Shown here: positions 55,256 to 64,000 of the stretch, piece after piece
How the letters are laid out: the number at the start of each line of letters is the position of its first letter
Numbering within the stretch: the first letter of the stretch is position 1
DNA from: Zeus faber
Lineage: Eukaryota; Chordata; Actinopteri; Zeiformes; Zeidae
Direction: 5' to 3'
DNA: 64,000 nt
Assembly: GCA_960531495.1 (NCBI GenBank)
Contig: OY482863.1
Location: 5,769,689-5,833,688 of the forward strand
Position numbers and translations under genes: made by a program
The notes under the pieces: generated by a model
The model's database searches: none
What the model saw: the letters and a program-made list of their open reading frames with translations, nothing else
Told to the model about the DNA's origin: nothing

Positions 55256-55770
55256 ACCCTACTAGGGTGGCGTTTTCAGAGCACTCTAACACAGAGACAC
55301 AGGCTATTGGATTTGAAAACATACCAGTTTTACTGTACAGAGTGGGCAAGGTGCTACAAAACCAGGAGCAGATGGATAACATGCATGACAAGGGCATGTG
55401 TGGGGATGGGGGGTATTTCCTGTTGCTCGTTGATTACTCTAACGGGTAACAGGTATACAGCCACACTGATCCTGGGCCCAATTACCTACACCCAAGACAG
55501 ATGTGGCTGCTTAAACCAGACTACACCTACACCACATACCCCCAACACCAAACTGAGAGAGGGTAGAATCTCTGGCCGAAGCCTACTCCCCCCCGCCCCC
55601 AAACCAACAAATAGGAAACAGGTCAACCATACCTAAAACTACAGACTCTGATACAGGGTTACTTAACCCTTAAAATTATAAAACACTGGACTCAGAAACA
55701 GGGTACCCATACCTTAAACAAGCAATAATGTCCAACAAAACAAAACTGGTCCCCTTCGAGGAGACCTGGT
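55250..55770 (-). repeat. LTR-like repeat, copy 2
   Basis: Read on the minus strand: GTTGGACATTATTGCTTG, CAGAGTCCAGTGTTTTATAA-like words, GGCTTCGGCCAGAGATTCTA, TTTAAGCAGCCACATCTGTC and AATTGGGCCCAGGATCAGTG, in the same order as the 49.2-49.75 kb copy. It is inverted relative to that copy and interrupts the CACTA-like relic. Confidence 0.7.
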
Positions 55771-55898
55771 TCCCCGGAACAGCATGGTCCATAGGCGACT
55801 CTCCCGCAAGGCGATGAAGCAGACTATCCCCTCCTACCTGCCTCCAAGCCAGGATGTCAGATGGACAGTATGTCATGACAAAGGCTCCTCTCCTGCTT

Positions 55899-55904
<6 letters not shown>

Positions 55905-55961
<57 letters not shown>
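55905..55961. repeat. (GT)n microsatellite
   Basis: About 28 GT units between the LTR-like repeat and the resumed CACTA-like relic. Confidence 0.97.
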
Positions 55962-55969
55962 TGTTGAAG

Positions 55970-56480
55970 CATAGATTTGCGAAGCACCAGCAAGAGCTTA
56001 TCTGAAGCGCATTCAGAATCATAATGCCTATCACAGTTATGCGAGGTGCATCACCAAAGGTGCATACTTCACAAGAAGAGTTGTATTCAACAAACAGGGA
56101 TGCACCGTGCAAACAGATGAAGCCTTCAGTACAATAGAATACAAAAACCACCAAATTGGTGCCAGACCCTTCATTGCTGCAGGAAGTCATTGTGTTAGCT
56201 CAGTTGTCTTACACCATATACTGTACATATGGTCAACTTGGGAGTAGTTTGACAGATGCTTATATTCTTGACTATTCTATTTTTCTTGACTCAGGAGCCA
56301 ACACTGTCGCTTTTCTGTAAGGCAAAATGAAGAAATATCACAAAAGCTCAACAACGAGAGGAGATGAGAGGTGAGATGCCTAGTGAATTTGCTCGGAAGG
56401 GTCTAGAAAAGCTGGAAAGGTGGAAGGCCACAAAATTTCGGCCGTTGTTGTTAATGATGTGGAGCAAACCACTCTGTGGT
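55970..56480 (+). pseudogene. CACTA-like transposase relic, 3' part
   Basis: HSYARCITKGAYFTRRVVFN (56035-56095), then TDEAFSTIEYKNHQIGARPF, and at 56379-56438 PSEFARKGLEKLERWKATKF. These are later motifs of the same multi-copy ORF family as the 54.5-55.25 kb part, and they come in the right order. Three different frames are used, so several indels have accumulated. Downstream, 56420-56707 is open but carries nothing familiar. Confidence 0.5.
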
Positions 56481-57350
56481 TCTTTAACAAAAAGGCAGCA
56501 CTTGAGGCAAAGCTGAGTTCACAGATAAGAAGTAGTCAGAGTGAGAGTCTGCAGAGTACACTAAACAAGATGTTGGCTTGCAAAGAATTATATTCTTTTC
56601 AAAGCATTCCACTACTCCTTCTTGATTATCATAATGACTTCAACATCTGCGCTTCTCATTATGTATTTTTCATACCGGACCTTTTTCTGACCATACAATC
56701 CACCTGATGGAGACAATTACTTCTGGGTTAAAAATATTCTCATTATACTCTTATTCATATTGTCTGAATGTGTTGTTCAAATTATTTCTAAATATGTTAT
56801 AACCTTTTCATACTATGTTATCCTTTGTTCTCATGCAAATATATAGTTCACGATATTGATTTGATACCACAACTCCTCCAGCATTCCTTTCTATAGGTGA
56901 TTATAATTGTGGCAAACCCAATGGAAAAACATGTTTACTTATCCATTGATTTTCCTTAAATACAAGCTTAAAAGTATACTATATATCCCCCCTTTGGGGC
57001 TAACTTAGACCCACACACAAAAACACATTATCAAATGCTTAGCAATTAAGTGTATATCTCCTGAAGGAATCTTCGAGGGGCCTCTTGCCTACATGCGTTG
57101 CAAATTTGAATATCTGATTATCAGAAAAAAATGTTTAAACTAATAATAAAATTCATGATGGATAAAAATATGCAAAACCATCTTCTCTGGGGTATAAATA
57201 GAAAAAGATTACCAAATATAAACCTTAATATAGTGGGTGTTAGGTAAAAAGCAAATCCAGACATTTAACTGGAATTCGCAACATATGTCTTCTATCTGTG
57301 GATGTCTTCTTTCTTCTCTTGTTGTGCAGCTTTCTACACAGCACTTCCAC
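56480..57350. other. No gene recognised; possible 3' retroviral flank
   Basis: This stretch lies just beyond the env-like remnant in retroviral orientation and would be where a 3' LTR should sit. A purine-rich run on the minus strand (AAGAGAAGAAAGAAGA, about 57301-57320) could be the polypurine tract. LTR boundaries were not identifiable. Confidence 0.35.
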
Positions 57351-57387
57351 CACCCCTACCAGGCAACTGCAGTGCCTGGTAGGGGTG
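57351..57387. other. Perfect 15-bp stem-loop
   Basis: CACCCCTACCAGGCA (57351-57365) pairs exactly with 57373-57387 around the 7-base loop ACTGCAG. It lies immediately after the end of the env-like frame on the minus strand. Confidence 0.85.
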
Positions 57388-57394
57388 TCACAGA

Positions 57395-58285
57395 GCTATC
57401 ACAAGCCCTATTCCTGCTGCTATCGCTATTTTCATAAGCATGGCTCCCCATCTCCCGATGCTGCCCTCTAACCAATCCCATGTGTGGGCTCCTCTGCATG
57501 CAGCAGCCCTTACTTCCCTTCTCAAATTCTTCAGTTTATCCATGGCGATAGTAAAACTCCCTTCAGGTGAAGTGTTATTGGAAAAAAATGTGGAACATTA
57601 CTCACCGAACACATAACAAACGCCATCTTATTCTCCTAGCAAATGATTAAGTGCCATCGTATTTTGCCAGGTTATAGTGTTAGTTGCATCGAGCTTGTTC
57701 TCCTAGTTAAGACAGAGCATCATCAGTATAGTTAATGAACCTTTGCTGATTTTAATACACAACATTAATCAATTCAGTGTTTTTGACTGGCGTGATCCAG
57801 TGAAAGAATATCTCGAAACCTACTGAGATCTTATTTTGTGTTTTGATATCATTAGGGATACCTCTGGGATGGCCGATCGCATCACTATAAACGTTAGGGT
57901 CAGGGGTGTATGCTGTCTTTCTTCTACTTCGGTTTTTCAGATTTTTCCAAATCTCCAGCCATCAACAACATGGGCTGTATTAGCTGTACACGAGCACAAA
58001 CACCATTCCAATTTGCTGGTAGAGTATTATGCAGAACGCCTCCCCCACACATCCCTCCTTTTGTGAAGCTGTTAGGCCAGGATGTCTTTCAAGTTGACGG
58101 TGGTGAGGTCCCCAGTCGGGCCTCCTCCACATTTGTCCCTTGAGCCAGAAGGATTTGCCACGGTCCGCAGCTGATCAACAGCAACCTGTGTAACCAAAAA
58201 CGTCTGAAGACAGGGTCTGTTCCCCCTTAGGCCCCCTTTTTGCTGGCGCCCCAGGATCCGGGTCTGGTTCATCTTCATGGTGGGT
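57395..58285 (-). pseudogene. env: Endogenous retrovirus env-like remnant
   Basis: The minus strand contains, between about 57880 and 57650, a degraded transmembrane-subunit ectodomain with a recognisable Asn-Gln-Gln-Arg-Phe-Ile-Asn-Tyr heptad-type segment. Near 57480-57400 a Trp-Leu-Glu segment is followed by a hydrophobic membrane anchor (AMLMKIAIAAGIGLVIAL). Stops and frameshifts occur throughout. An open piece at 58278-58072 may belong to the surface part. It follows, in retroviral order, the gag, protease and integrase remnants at 61.8-64 kb, with a LINE between. Not functional. Confidence 0.55.
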
Positions 58286-58855
58286 CTAAGGTCCCTTCGC
58301 GGTACAGTGGTTAAGATGAGACCATGTGGTGCTTCCCTCTACCTGAATAGCAGTTCAAGATTCAAGATTCAAGATTCAAGATTTTTATTTGTCACATACA
58401 TATACATATACATACTTTCATACATATATGCAGTGAAATGTAATGCAACGCACCCGGTGATAGCACACAATATGTCCTAGGAAAAAAAAATAAAAGTAGA
58501 AAATTCCTTTCTAATAGACCAACTAACTGACTCCTAAAACGTAATACAGTAAGTTGAATACTTATAGAATAAGATAAAAATATATAGAATAAAATACAAT
58601 AAAAATAAATTGAAATAAAATGGAATAGATAGAAGGAATATGCCTATGTATATACAGATATGTGCATTAAAGTGGCATGTGAATTAAAGTGGCATGTGAA
58701 TGTGAATAGAGTGAGGTAGTGTTTGGGATAATACAGCACAGTATACAACAGTACGGCGCAGCAATACGGCATCACGAACAACCCTGAACAGTGACACAGT
58801 ATGCGGTACAGTACGCTACATACAGTACAGTAGGTAGTGGAGCCTAGTGCATGGC

Positions 58856-59581
58856 TCAGTTAGGACCCCTGGTGAGGTCAGCGTTGACAGTTCTAATGGC
58901 GTGCGGGAAAAAACTCAGTCTCAGTCTCTCTGTTCTCGCTGTGTGACTGCAGAGGCGCTTGCCTGACCGCAGCAGCTGAAACAGTCCGTTGTTGGGGTGA
59001 TGAGGATCCTTCATGATCCTGCGGGCTCTGCTACTACACCTCCTGGTGTATAGCTCCTGCAAGGGGGGGAGGGTAGTTCCAGTGGTACGTTCAGCTGAAC
59101 GCACCACCCTCTGCAGGGCCTGCCTGTCATGGGCAGTACAGTTCCCAAACCAGGCAGTGATGTTGCCTGTCAGGATGCTCTCCACTGCTCCAGAGTAGAA
59201 TGACTTGAGGATCCTCACCGAGACCCGGAATTTGAGGTGGTAGAGACGCTGCCTCGCCTTTCTCACCAGAGTGTCTGTGTGAACAGTCCATGTTAAGTCC
59301 TCTGTGATGTGGACTCCCAGATATCTGAAGCTGCTCACCCTGTCGACAGAAGCCCCATTAATCCACAAGGGCGCGTGCGTCCTCGATTGTGATCCACGCC
59401 TAAAGTCCACAATCAGCTCCTTGGTTTTGCTGACGTTCAGGTGTAGGCTGTTGTCCTGGCACCAGAGTGACACGTCAGCCACCTCCTCGCGGTAGGCCTC
59501 CTCATCGCAGTCGGTGATCAGGCCCATGACCAAGGTGTCGTCAGCAAACTTGATGATGGTGTTGGAGCTGGACCTGGCCAC
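58856..59581 (-). pseudogene. LINE reverse transcriptase ORF (second part)
   Basis: A 241-codon continuation in another frame. It starts at the palm motif [18 protein letters not shown], then NVSKTKELIVDFRRGS, SSFRYLGVHITEDLTW, and the C-terminal segment to RTVNADLTRG. Compared with the 24.8-25.5 kb copy it lacks the premature TAG but has lost about four residues in the YHLRQLREF segment. Only the upstream 2-base deletion separates it from the first part. Confidence 0.9.
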
Positions 59582-61313
59582 ACAGTCGTGTGTACAGGGA
59601 GTAGAGTAGGGGGCTGAGGACGCAGCCCTGGGGGGATCCTGTATTCAGGGTGAGGGAGCTGGACATGTACTTCCCCACCTTGACCACCTGGGGGCGGCCT
59701 GTGAGGAAGTCCAGGATCCAGGTGCACAGCGGACCATTCAATCCGAGCTCCATCAGCTTGACAGCCAGTCTGGTGGGGACTATGGTGTTGAAAGCTGAAC
59801 TATAATCGATGAACAGCATTTTCACATAGGCCCCCTTCTGGCCATCCAGATGCGTGAGCGTGGTGTGTAGTACCTGGGAGACCGCGTCATCCGTGGATCT
59901 GTTTTGCCGGTACGCAAACTGCAACGGGTCCAAGGTGCGGGGAAGGGAGGCGCAGATGTAATCCTTAATCAGCCTCTCGAAACACTTCATGACCACCGAG
60001 GTGAGGGCCACCGGACGATAGTCATTCAGGCAGGTTGGAGAGGCGATCTTCGGGACAGGAACGGCGGTGGACCTCTTGAAACAGGACGGGACCACTGATT
60101 CAGCCAGGGAGATGTTGAATATTGTGGTGAACACCGGAGCTAGCTGGTTAGCACAGGTCTTCAGTACTCGCCCAGATATGCCATCTGGGCCCGCAGCTTT
60201 CCTGGTGTTCACCCGCATCAAAGCCCTCCTGACCTCGTGCACGGACACTGAGAGTGCGCGCTCATCCCCAGCAGTGTAACTCCAATTAGCTGGCGAGCTA
60301 GCGGTGTTGCTGCCAGACTCGAACCGTGCATAAAAGGAGTTCAGTTGGTTGGCGAGGGAGGCATCCACACTCGTGGCTTGGGAGGAGCTGCTCTTGTAGT
60401 TTGTTATTGTTCGCAGCCCCTCCCACAAGCGTCTTGTGTCCCCCTGCTCCATCTGTAGCTCGACAGTCTCCCTGTACGTCCGTTTGGCGTCCCTCACCGC
60501 CCTCCGCAGAGTGTACGACGCCGCTTTGTAATTGTCCATATTAGCAGATACAAGACCGTCGTTATAAGCGGCCGTGCGAGCATTCAGAGCGCAGCGGATG
60601 GATTTATAAACCCATGGTTTCTGGTTTGGAAATATACGAACTTTCACCGTGGGAACGATATCATCCGCTAGCGTAGTTACAAAACTTACTACAACCTCCG
60701 TAAACTCGCTGACGTCACTTGAACTTGTTTGGAACATGTCCCAGGCTACGTCAGTCAGAGCGTCCTGAAGCGCAGCCTCCGATTGGTCCGTCCACCGCTT
60801 CACTTCCCTCGTCATCACCAGATCCCGCGCGATCAGAGGCCTGTAAACAGGAACCAGCAAGATCGCGGCGTGATCTGATTTCCCGAAAGCAGGGAGCGAG
60901 ACGGTCTTGTATCCGTTCTTGTAAGGAGTGTAACAATGGTCCAAAGTTCTGTCTCCCCTGGTGGCACACGTGATGTGTTGGTGGAAATTCGGCAGAACTT
61001 TTTTAAGGTTGGCCCTGTTAAAGTCCCCAGTCACCACCACAGCCGCGTCGGGATGTCTGTTCTGAAATCCGCACAACACATCGTGCAGAACCGACAGAGC
61101 TGCGTCTGTGTCCGCTTGCGGTGGGATATAAACGGCTGTAATGATGACCATGCTAAATTCCCGCGGGAGATAAAATGGACGGCATAGTATGGTCAGCTGT
61201 TCCAGGTTCGGCGAGCAGGAGTGGGAGAGGAATTTGGTGTTGTTGGCGTTACACCAGCGGTTGTTTACCATTAGGCAGACGCCTCCACCTTTGGATTTCC
61301 CCGACTCTCCCAT
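59541..61313 (-). pseudogene. LINE endonuclease and reverse transcriptase ORF (first part)
   Basis: A 590-codon frame. Residues 1-160 are the apurinic-type endonuclease with [21 protein letters not shown] and FGKSDHAAI, i.e. the catalytic Asp-Asn, Asp and Asp-His boxes intact. After a linker comes the reverse transcriptase: [44 protein letters not shown], motif [14 protein letters not shown] and motif B TGSPQGCVLSPLLYSLYT. The product would nick DNA and copy element RNA at the break in the nucleus. A 2-base deletion relative to the 24.8 kb copy (ACACGAC against ACACATGAC) shifts the frame just before FADD. The true start lies upstream of 61313, behind another shift. Confidence 0.9.
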
Positions 61314-61574
61314 TCTGTCGCCGCGGAGAAGGCCTCGGCTGGACGTATGGCTTCATCCGGCACCCTTGGGTTCAGCCATGTTTCGGTCAGACAGAGGACG
61401 CAACAGTTCCTCGTGTCTTGCTGGAATTTAATCCTCGCTTGAAGTCCATCCATCTTGTTCTCCAGGGACTGGACGTTAGCAAGAAGGATGCTTGGCAGAG
61501 GTGGACGGTAAGGATGCGTCTTCATTCTGACCCGAATGCCGCCTCGTTTACCTCGGTGCTTCCTCCGTGGGCCC

Positions 61575-61774
61575 NNNNNNNNNNNNNNNNNNNNNNNNNN
61601 NNNNNNNNNNNNNNNNNNNNNNNNNNNNNNNNNNNNNNNNNNNNNNNNNNNNNNNNNNNNNNNNNNNNNNNNNNNNNNNNNNNNNNNNNNNNNNNNNNNN
61701 NNNNNNNNNNNNNNNNNNNNNNNNNNNNNNNNNNNNNNNNNNNNNNNNNNNNNNNNNNNNNNNNNNNNNNNNNN
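61575..61774. other. Assembly gap of exactly 200 N (gap 2)
   Basis: A placeholder of the same length as gap 1, again at the 5' end of a Rex1-like LINE. Its other side (61775 on) is retroviral integrase, so the true LINE/retrovirus junction is hidden. Confidence 0.98.
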
Positions 61775-62400
61775 GTCCACCGTTCAGAACAAGGGCACAG
61801 GCATGGGTCAACCCGTTAGCATCGCATGCAGGGTTAGGTACGTTTCTTGGTTAGGTTTCATGTGGTAGTTCATTAGTGGAGGCGGGAGTGCGTCCACCAA
61901 GTTCAGTTTCATGCTTGCATAGATTTTGTGCCATTCACTCAACCTTTCCCTGTGATTGTGGATGATACACACATCCAACCCTTTGCTTTATTCTCAGATG
62001 CTGCATCACTTGTTTCACTGTCATCTGTTTAAATGATGACCCGTTATCTGAACTGATCTCTGTTGTAAAACCAAATTGAGGTATTACTTTTCTAGTGAGG
62101 AACTTTATCTCTGTCCCTGCTCCTAAGTCTGTTGATGGAGCAGCTTCCACCCATCTGCTGAATCTGTCTACTATCACCAGCATACACCTTTGAACATTGA
62201 CCTTTTTAATCATATCCACATAATCCATCTGTAAGTGTCTAAAGGGTCCTTCTGGTGTCAGAATATGATGCTTTTTCGCACGTTATTTAGGGCACATACT
62301 TTGCATCCAGCAAGATGTGCGTCCACCATTGTTTGAAGATATGGAAACCAATAGCATTGCTTTTTAATTCTACTTACCACTTCCTCCCTGGTGCAATGGT
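61775..62400 (-). pseudogene. pol: Endogenous retrovirus integrase
   Basis: Integrase joins viral DNA to host DNA. In minus-strand order: a zinc-binding segment with His then DAHLAGCKVCALN (about 62330-62290; H-x3-C-x2-C), then the catalytic core from 62228 (HLQMDYVDMI, first Asp), SSDNGSSF (second Asp, about 62030) and SQGKVE (Glu, about 61940). All three acidic positions of the DDE core are visible. A frameshift near 61925 leads into the C-terminal part (LVDALPPPLMNY and TLHAMLTG), which runs into gap 2. Stops show that it is dead. The type is a class I-like fish retrovirus by general appearance; the assignment was not tested. Confidence 0.8.
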
Positions 62401-62830
62401 CCAAACCATGCGTTCGGATGATGAGAAATCCTAGTTATGGCATAGATGCCACAAACTGTCCGTCCTGGGCCCTACACAGGCAGTCTTCAGCCTGCTTGCC
62501 CCCTCTTTATTTCCACAAACTGTGTTCATACATGCCTGCCTTCCCCTGCATTCCTATAATATCATCTAAGCTTGGCGCCGCCTCGGGTAGAAGAGCCCTC
62601 TTCTCTGCTGCTTCTGACTGCCATAACTGTTCTAATATTGGATCTTGGTTTGGGTCATACTGCAGCGTACAGTGGTACCCAAGTCTGGATCTCCTTGCAT
62701 CTGGAAGTTGTGCTCTAATATATTTTCCCCATTAACTCAACCCTAACCCTTTAATCCACTGTCTGTTGAATTTCTCCTATCCAATAAACATTTGCTGTTT
62801 GTTTCTGTCTTATCACCATTTGTATGGTTA
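62400..62830 (-). pseudogene. Retroviral pol remnant; reverse transcriptase largely missing
   Basis: Only about 430 bp separate the protease-like part from the integrase zinc segment, too little for reverse transcriptase plus RNase H. A frame reading LQYDPNQDPILEQLWQSEAA (around 62660-62600) is retained, but no YxDD box is visible. A large internal deletion of pol is the simplest reading. Confidence 0.6.
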
Positions 62831-63060
62831 AACCTGCTTTCATATTATTACTCCTTGTGGAGTGCATAAAATTGGCAGTCCCATTTTACATAGCACATCT
62901 CTTCCTAATAAATGTATCAACGTGTTTTCTGATACTAATATGGGAATTTTGGTCACACAGCCGTGTGTTTCAAGATGGACTGGAGCTGTCATGGATATTA
63001 ACTGTGTTTGTCCCAAGAATCCAACCGTCTTTGCATATTTGCTAGACATGGGGAGGTAAG
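62830..63060 (-). pseudogene. Retroviral aspartic protease, C-terminal part
   Basis: The 69-codon frame at 63049-62840 ends with the conserved Leu-Leu-Gly-Arg-Asp segment (LLGRDVL) typical of the retroviral protease C-terminus, followed by a short stretch leading towards reverse transcriptase. The catalytic Asp-Thr/Ser-Gly triad is not seen upstream in any frame. In a working virus this enzyme cleaves Gag-Pol; this copy cannot. Confidence 0.65.
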
Positions 63061-64000
63061 AGGCATAATTTGGACTTACCCATCATCATTGGTGTGCCTC
63101 TACTGTTTACCTGAACCTGCAGCATAGGTTCTTGATTAGCCTGTTTGCTTACAACTACCAGCTGACCCACCCCGTTTGGATTCCCTTGGCTCCCCTAGTA
63201 CCCTTGTCCTGCCCAAGGGTTCACTTGACCCTGTGAGGCCCTCCCATGGGACTGTCGCTAGGCTGCCGGCCCCTGTTCTGATGTCTGCCTGGGGGCCCAC
63301 GGATAAATAAGGCACTGTTTTCGTGTGTGTCCTGGTTGATTACACCCCTAACACACACCCAGTGGTCCCCTTAAACTCGCCTCATTTGGTTCTGGTTCTG
63401 ATTCTGGTATTGATAATGGATCTGATTCTGGTATTGATATGCGTTCTGATTCTGGTATTGAGGTCCTATTCAACCATTTTTTAATTTATTCCACTGGTTG
63501 GGGGCTCAGCCCTTACTTTGTACTTTGTGTATATACAGTAGCGAGGGGACTGGTGCGTAACCCTTGGCTCTGAGGTTGCTGCACTTGGGTGGACCGGACT
63601 GAGTGACTGGTATCATTGCGCCTGGTTCAGCTGTGGTTGCCATGCCTTGCATTTCCTTTTCGTCTTTCTCTTTTTTTGTTAGTTCCTCCAGCTGAAGCTG
63701 AGACAGTTTTCTTTGTATTTCCTTACCTTGCTCTGCCAGTTTTTGTTCATTTAGGCAAAATGTATCCACTGCATGGATGACATGGTCTCAATACTCCTTA
63801 TGGTTCTTGGATGAGGTTTATGGGGCTTAATCCTACCACGCCCTCCAGTTTGTTCCTGACTGATCCTGGTAACACCTCAATCATAGATCTGAATATGGCG
63901 GATATTAATGTATCGTTCTCCAGATCTCTCTTGGTTTCCAGCCACCGCCTTTTGACCTCTGCCTGGATGTAGGAGGCAGGGTTCTCTGTGTCTTCCAGCG
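63060..64000 (-). pseudogene. gag: Retroviral gag-like remnant, continues past window
   Basis: Between 64000 and 63500 the minus strand carries RRWLETKRDLEN and similar charged helical sequence, then a frame (63769-63506) with EQGKEIQRKLSQLQLEELTK, consistent with the end of capsid and the following helical region. Between 63480 and 63360 a tandem CTGATTCTGGTATTGAT unit occurs, and 63300-63060 is a degenerate nucleocapsid/protease junction without a clear Cys-His box. Several stops occur. The gag start and 5' LTR lie beyond 64000. Confidence 0.55.
63395..63475. repeat. Short tandem repeat TCTGATTCTGGTATTGAT
   Basis: About three to four imperfect units inside the retroviral gag-like region, coding Gln/Asn-rich sequence on the minus strand. 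Confidence 0.8.

Larger units (their letters stand above)
58340..61574 (-). mobile_element. Rex1-like LINE, youngest and most complete copy
   Basis: A CR1/L2/Rex1-group non-LTR retrotransposon. It begins at the gap (61574) and ends in GATTCAAGATTCAAGATTCA-type tail repeats at about 58345-58382. Endonuclease and reverse transcriptase are both present with all catalytic boxes readable. The coding region is broken only by a deletion of about 7 bases near 61315 and a 2-base deletion near 59580. The 3' untranslated region contains TGCAGTGAAATGTAATGCAA and is nearly identical to 25.5-26.0 kb. The 5' end is lost in gap 2. Confidence 0.93.

Overview
The window looks like intergenic or intronic DNA from a teleost fish. 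Three things point to this: very dense (GT)n/(CA)n, (TA)n and (GA)n microsatellites; decayed copies of fish-type non-LTR retrotransposons (Rex1-like and L2-like) together with DIRS, Tc1-like, hAT and tRNA-derived SINE elements; and assembly gaps filled with exactly 200 N. I could not recognise a single host protein-coding exon, rRNA or functional tRNA gene. Almost every long open frame is either transposon protein or a by-product of a simple repeat.

Layout. 1-3.7 kb: TA-rich minisatellite, a CpG-rich patch, long GT/CA/GA arrays. 3.7-12.7 kb: L2-like reverse transcriptase scraps, an internally deleted Tc1-like element, otherwise unassigned sequence. 13-16.5 kb: a 173-codon open frame with a serine tract, hAT-type ends, LINE 3' ends, a second deleted Tc1-like element. 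17.6-19.0 kb: an old Rex1-like LINE (minus). 20-23.2 kb: unassigned sequence, then gap 1. 23.4-26.0 kb: a Rex1-like LINE (plus) with a SINE inside it and an in-frame internal deletion. 26.6-27.9 kb: minus-strand LINE pieces. 28.0-31.6 kb: a near full-length but decayed L2-like LINE (plus). 31.8-33.6 kb: Harbinger, LTR-like, SINE and Tc1-like pieces. 35.0-35.4 kb: a TGCG/TACG array. 36.2-37.1 kb: a DIRS-like reverse transcriptase relic. 40-43.1 kb: SINEs, a TG-rich array and a 968-bp hAT element with target duplication. 45-49.7 kb: hairpin-forming microsatellites, a SINE and an LTR-like repeat. 52.2-54.0 kb: an LTR-like segment with a proline-rich repeat reading frame (minus). 54.5-56.5 kb: a CACTA-like relic split by a second copy of the LTR-like repeat. 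57.4-64.0 kb: a decayed endogenous retrovirus (minus) with a young Rex1-like LINE and gap 2 lying between its integrase and its env-like remnant.

The elements do not form a working pathway. What is informative is the order of insertions: SINE into LINE, LTR-like repeat into CACTA-like relic, LINE into retrovirus. Two Tc1-like copies also share one deletion junction, which suggests amplification of a deleted form. The best candidates for non-transposon function are short, single-copy-looking, AT-rich patches with homeodomain-type motifs that may be conserved non-coding elements. I could not test conservation. Family names rest on recognising protein motifs and terminal sequences by eye; no database search was run.
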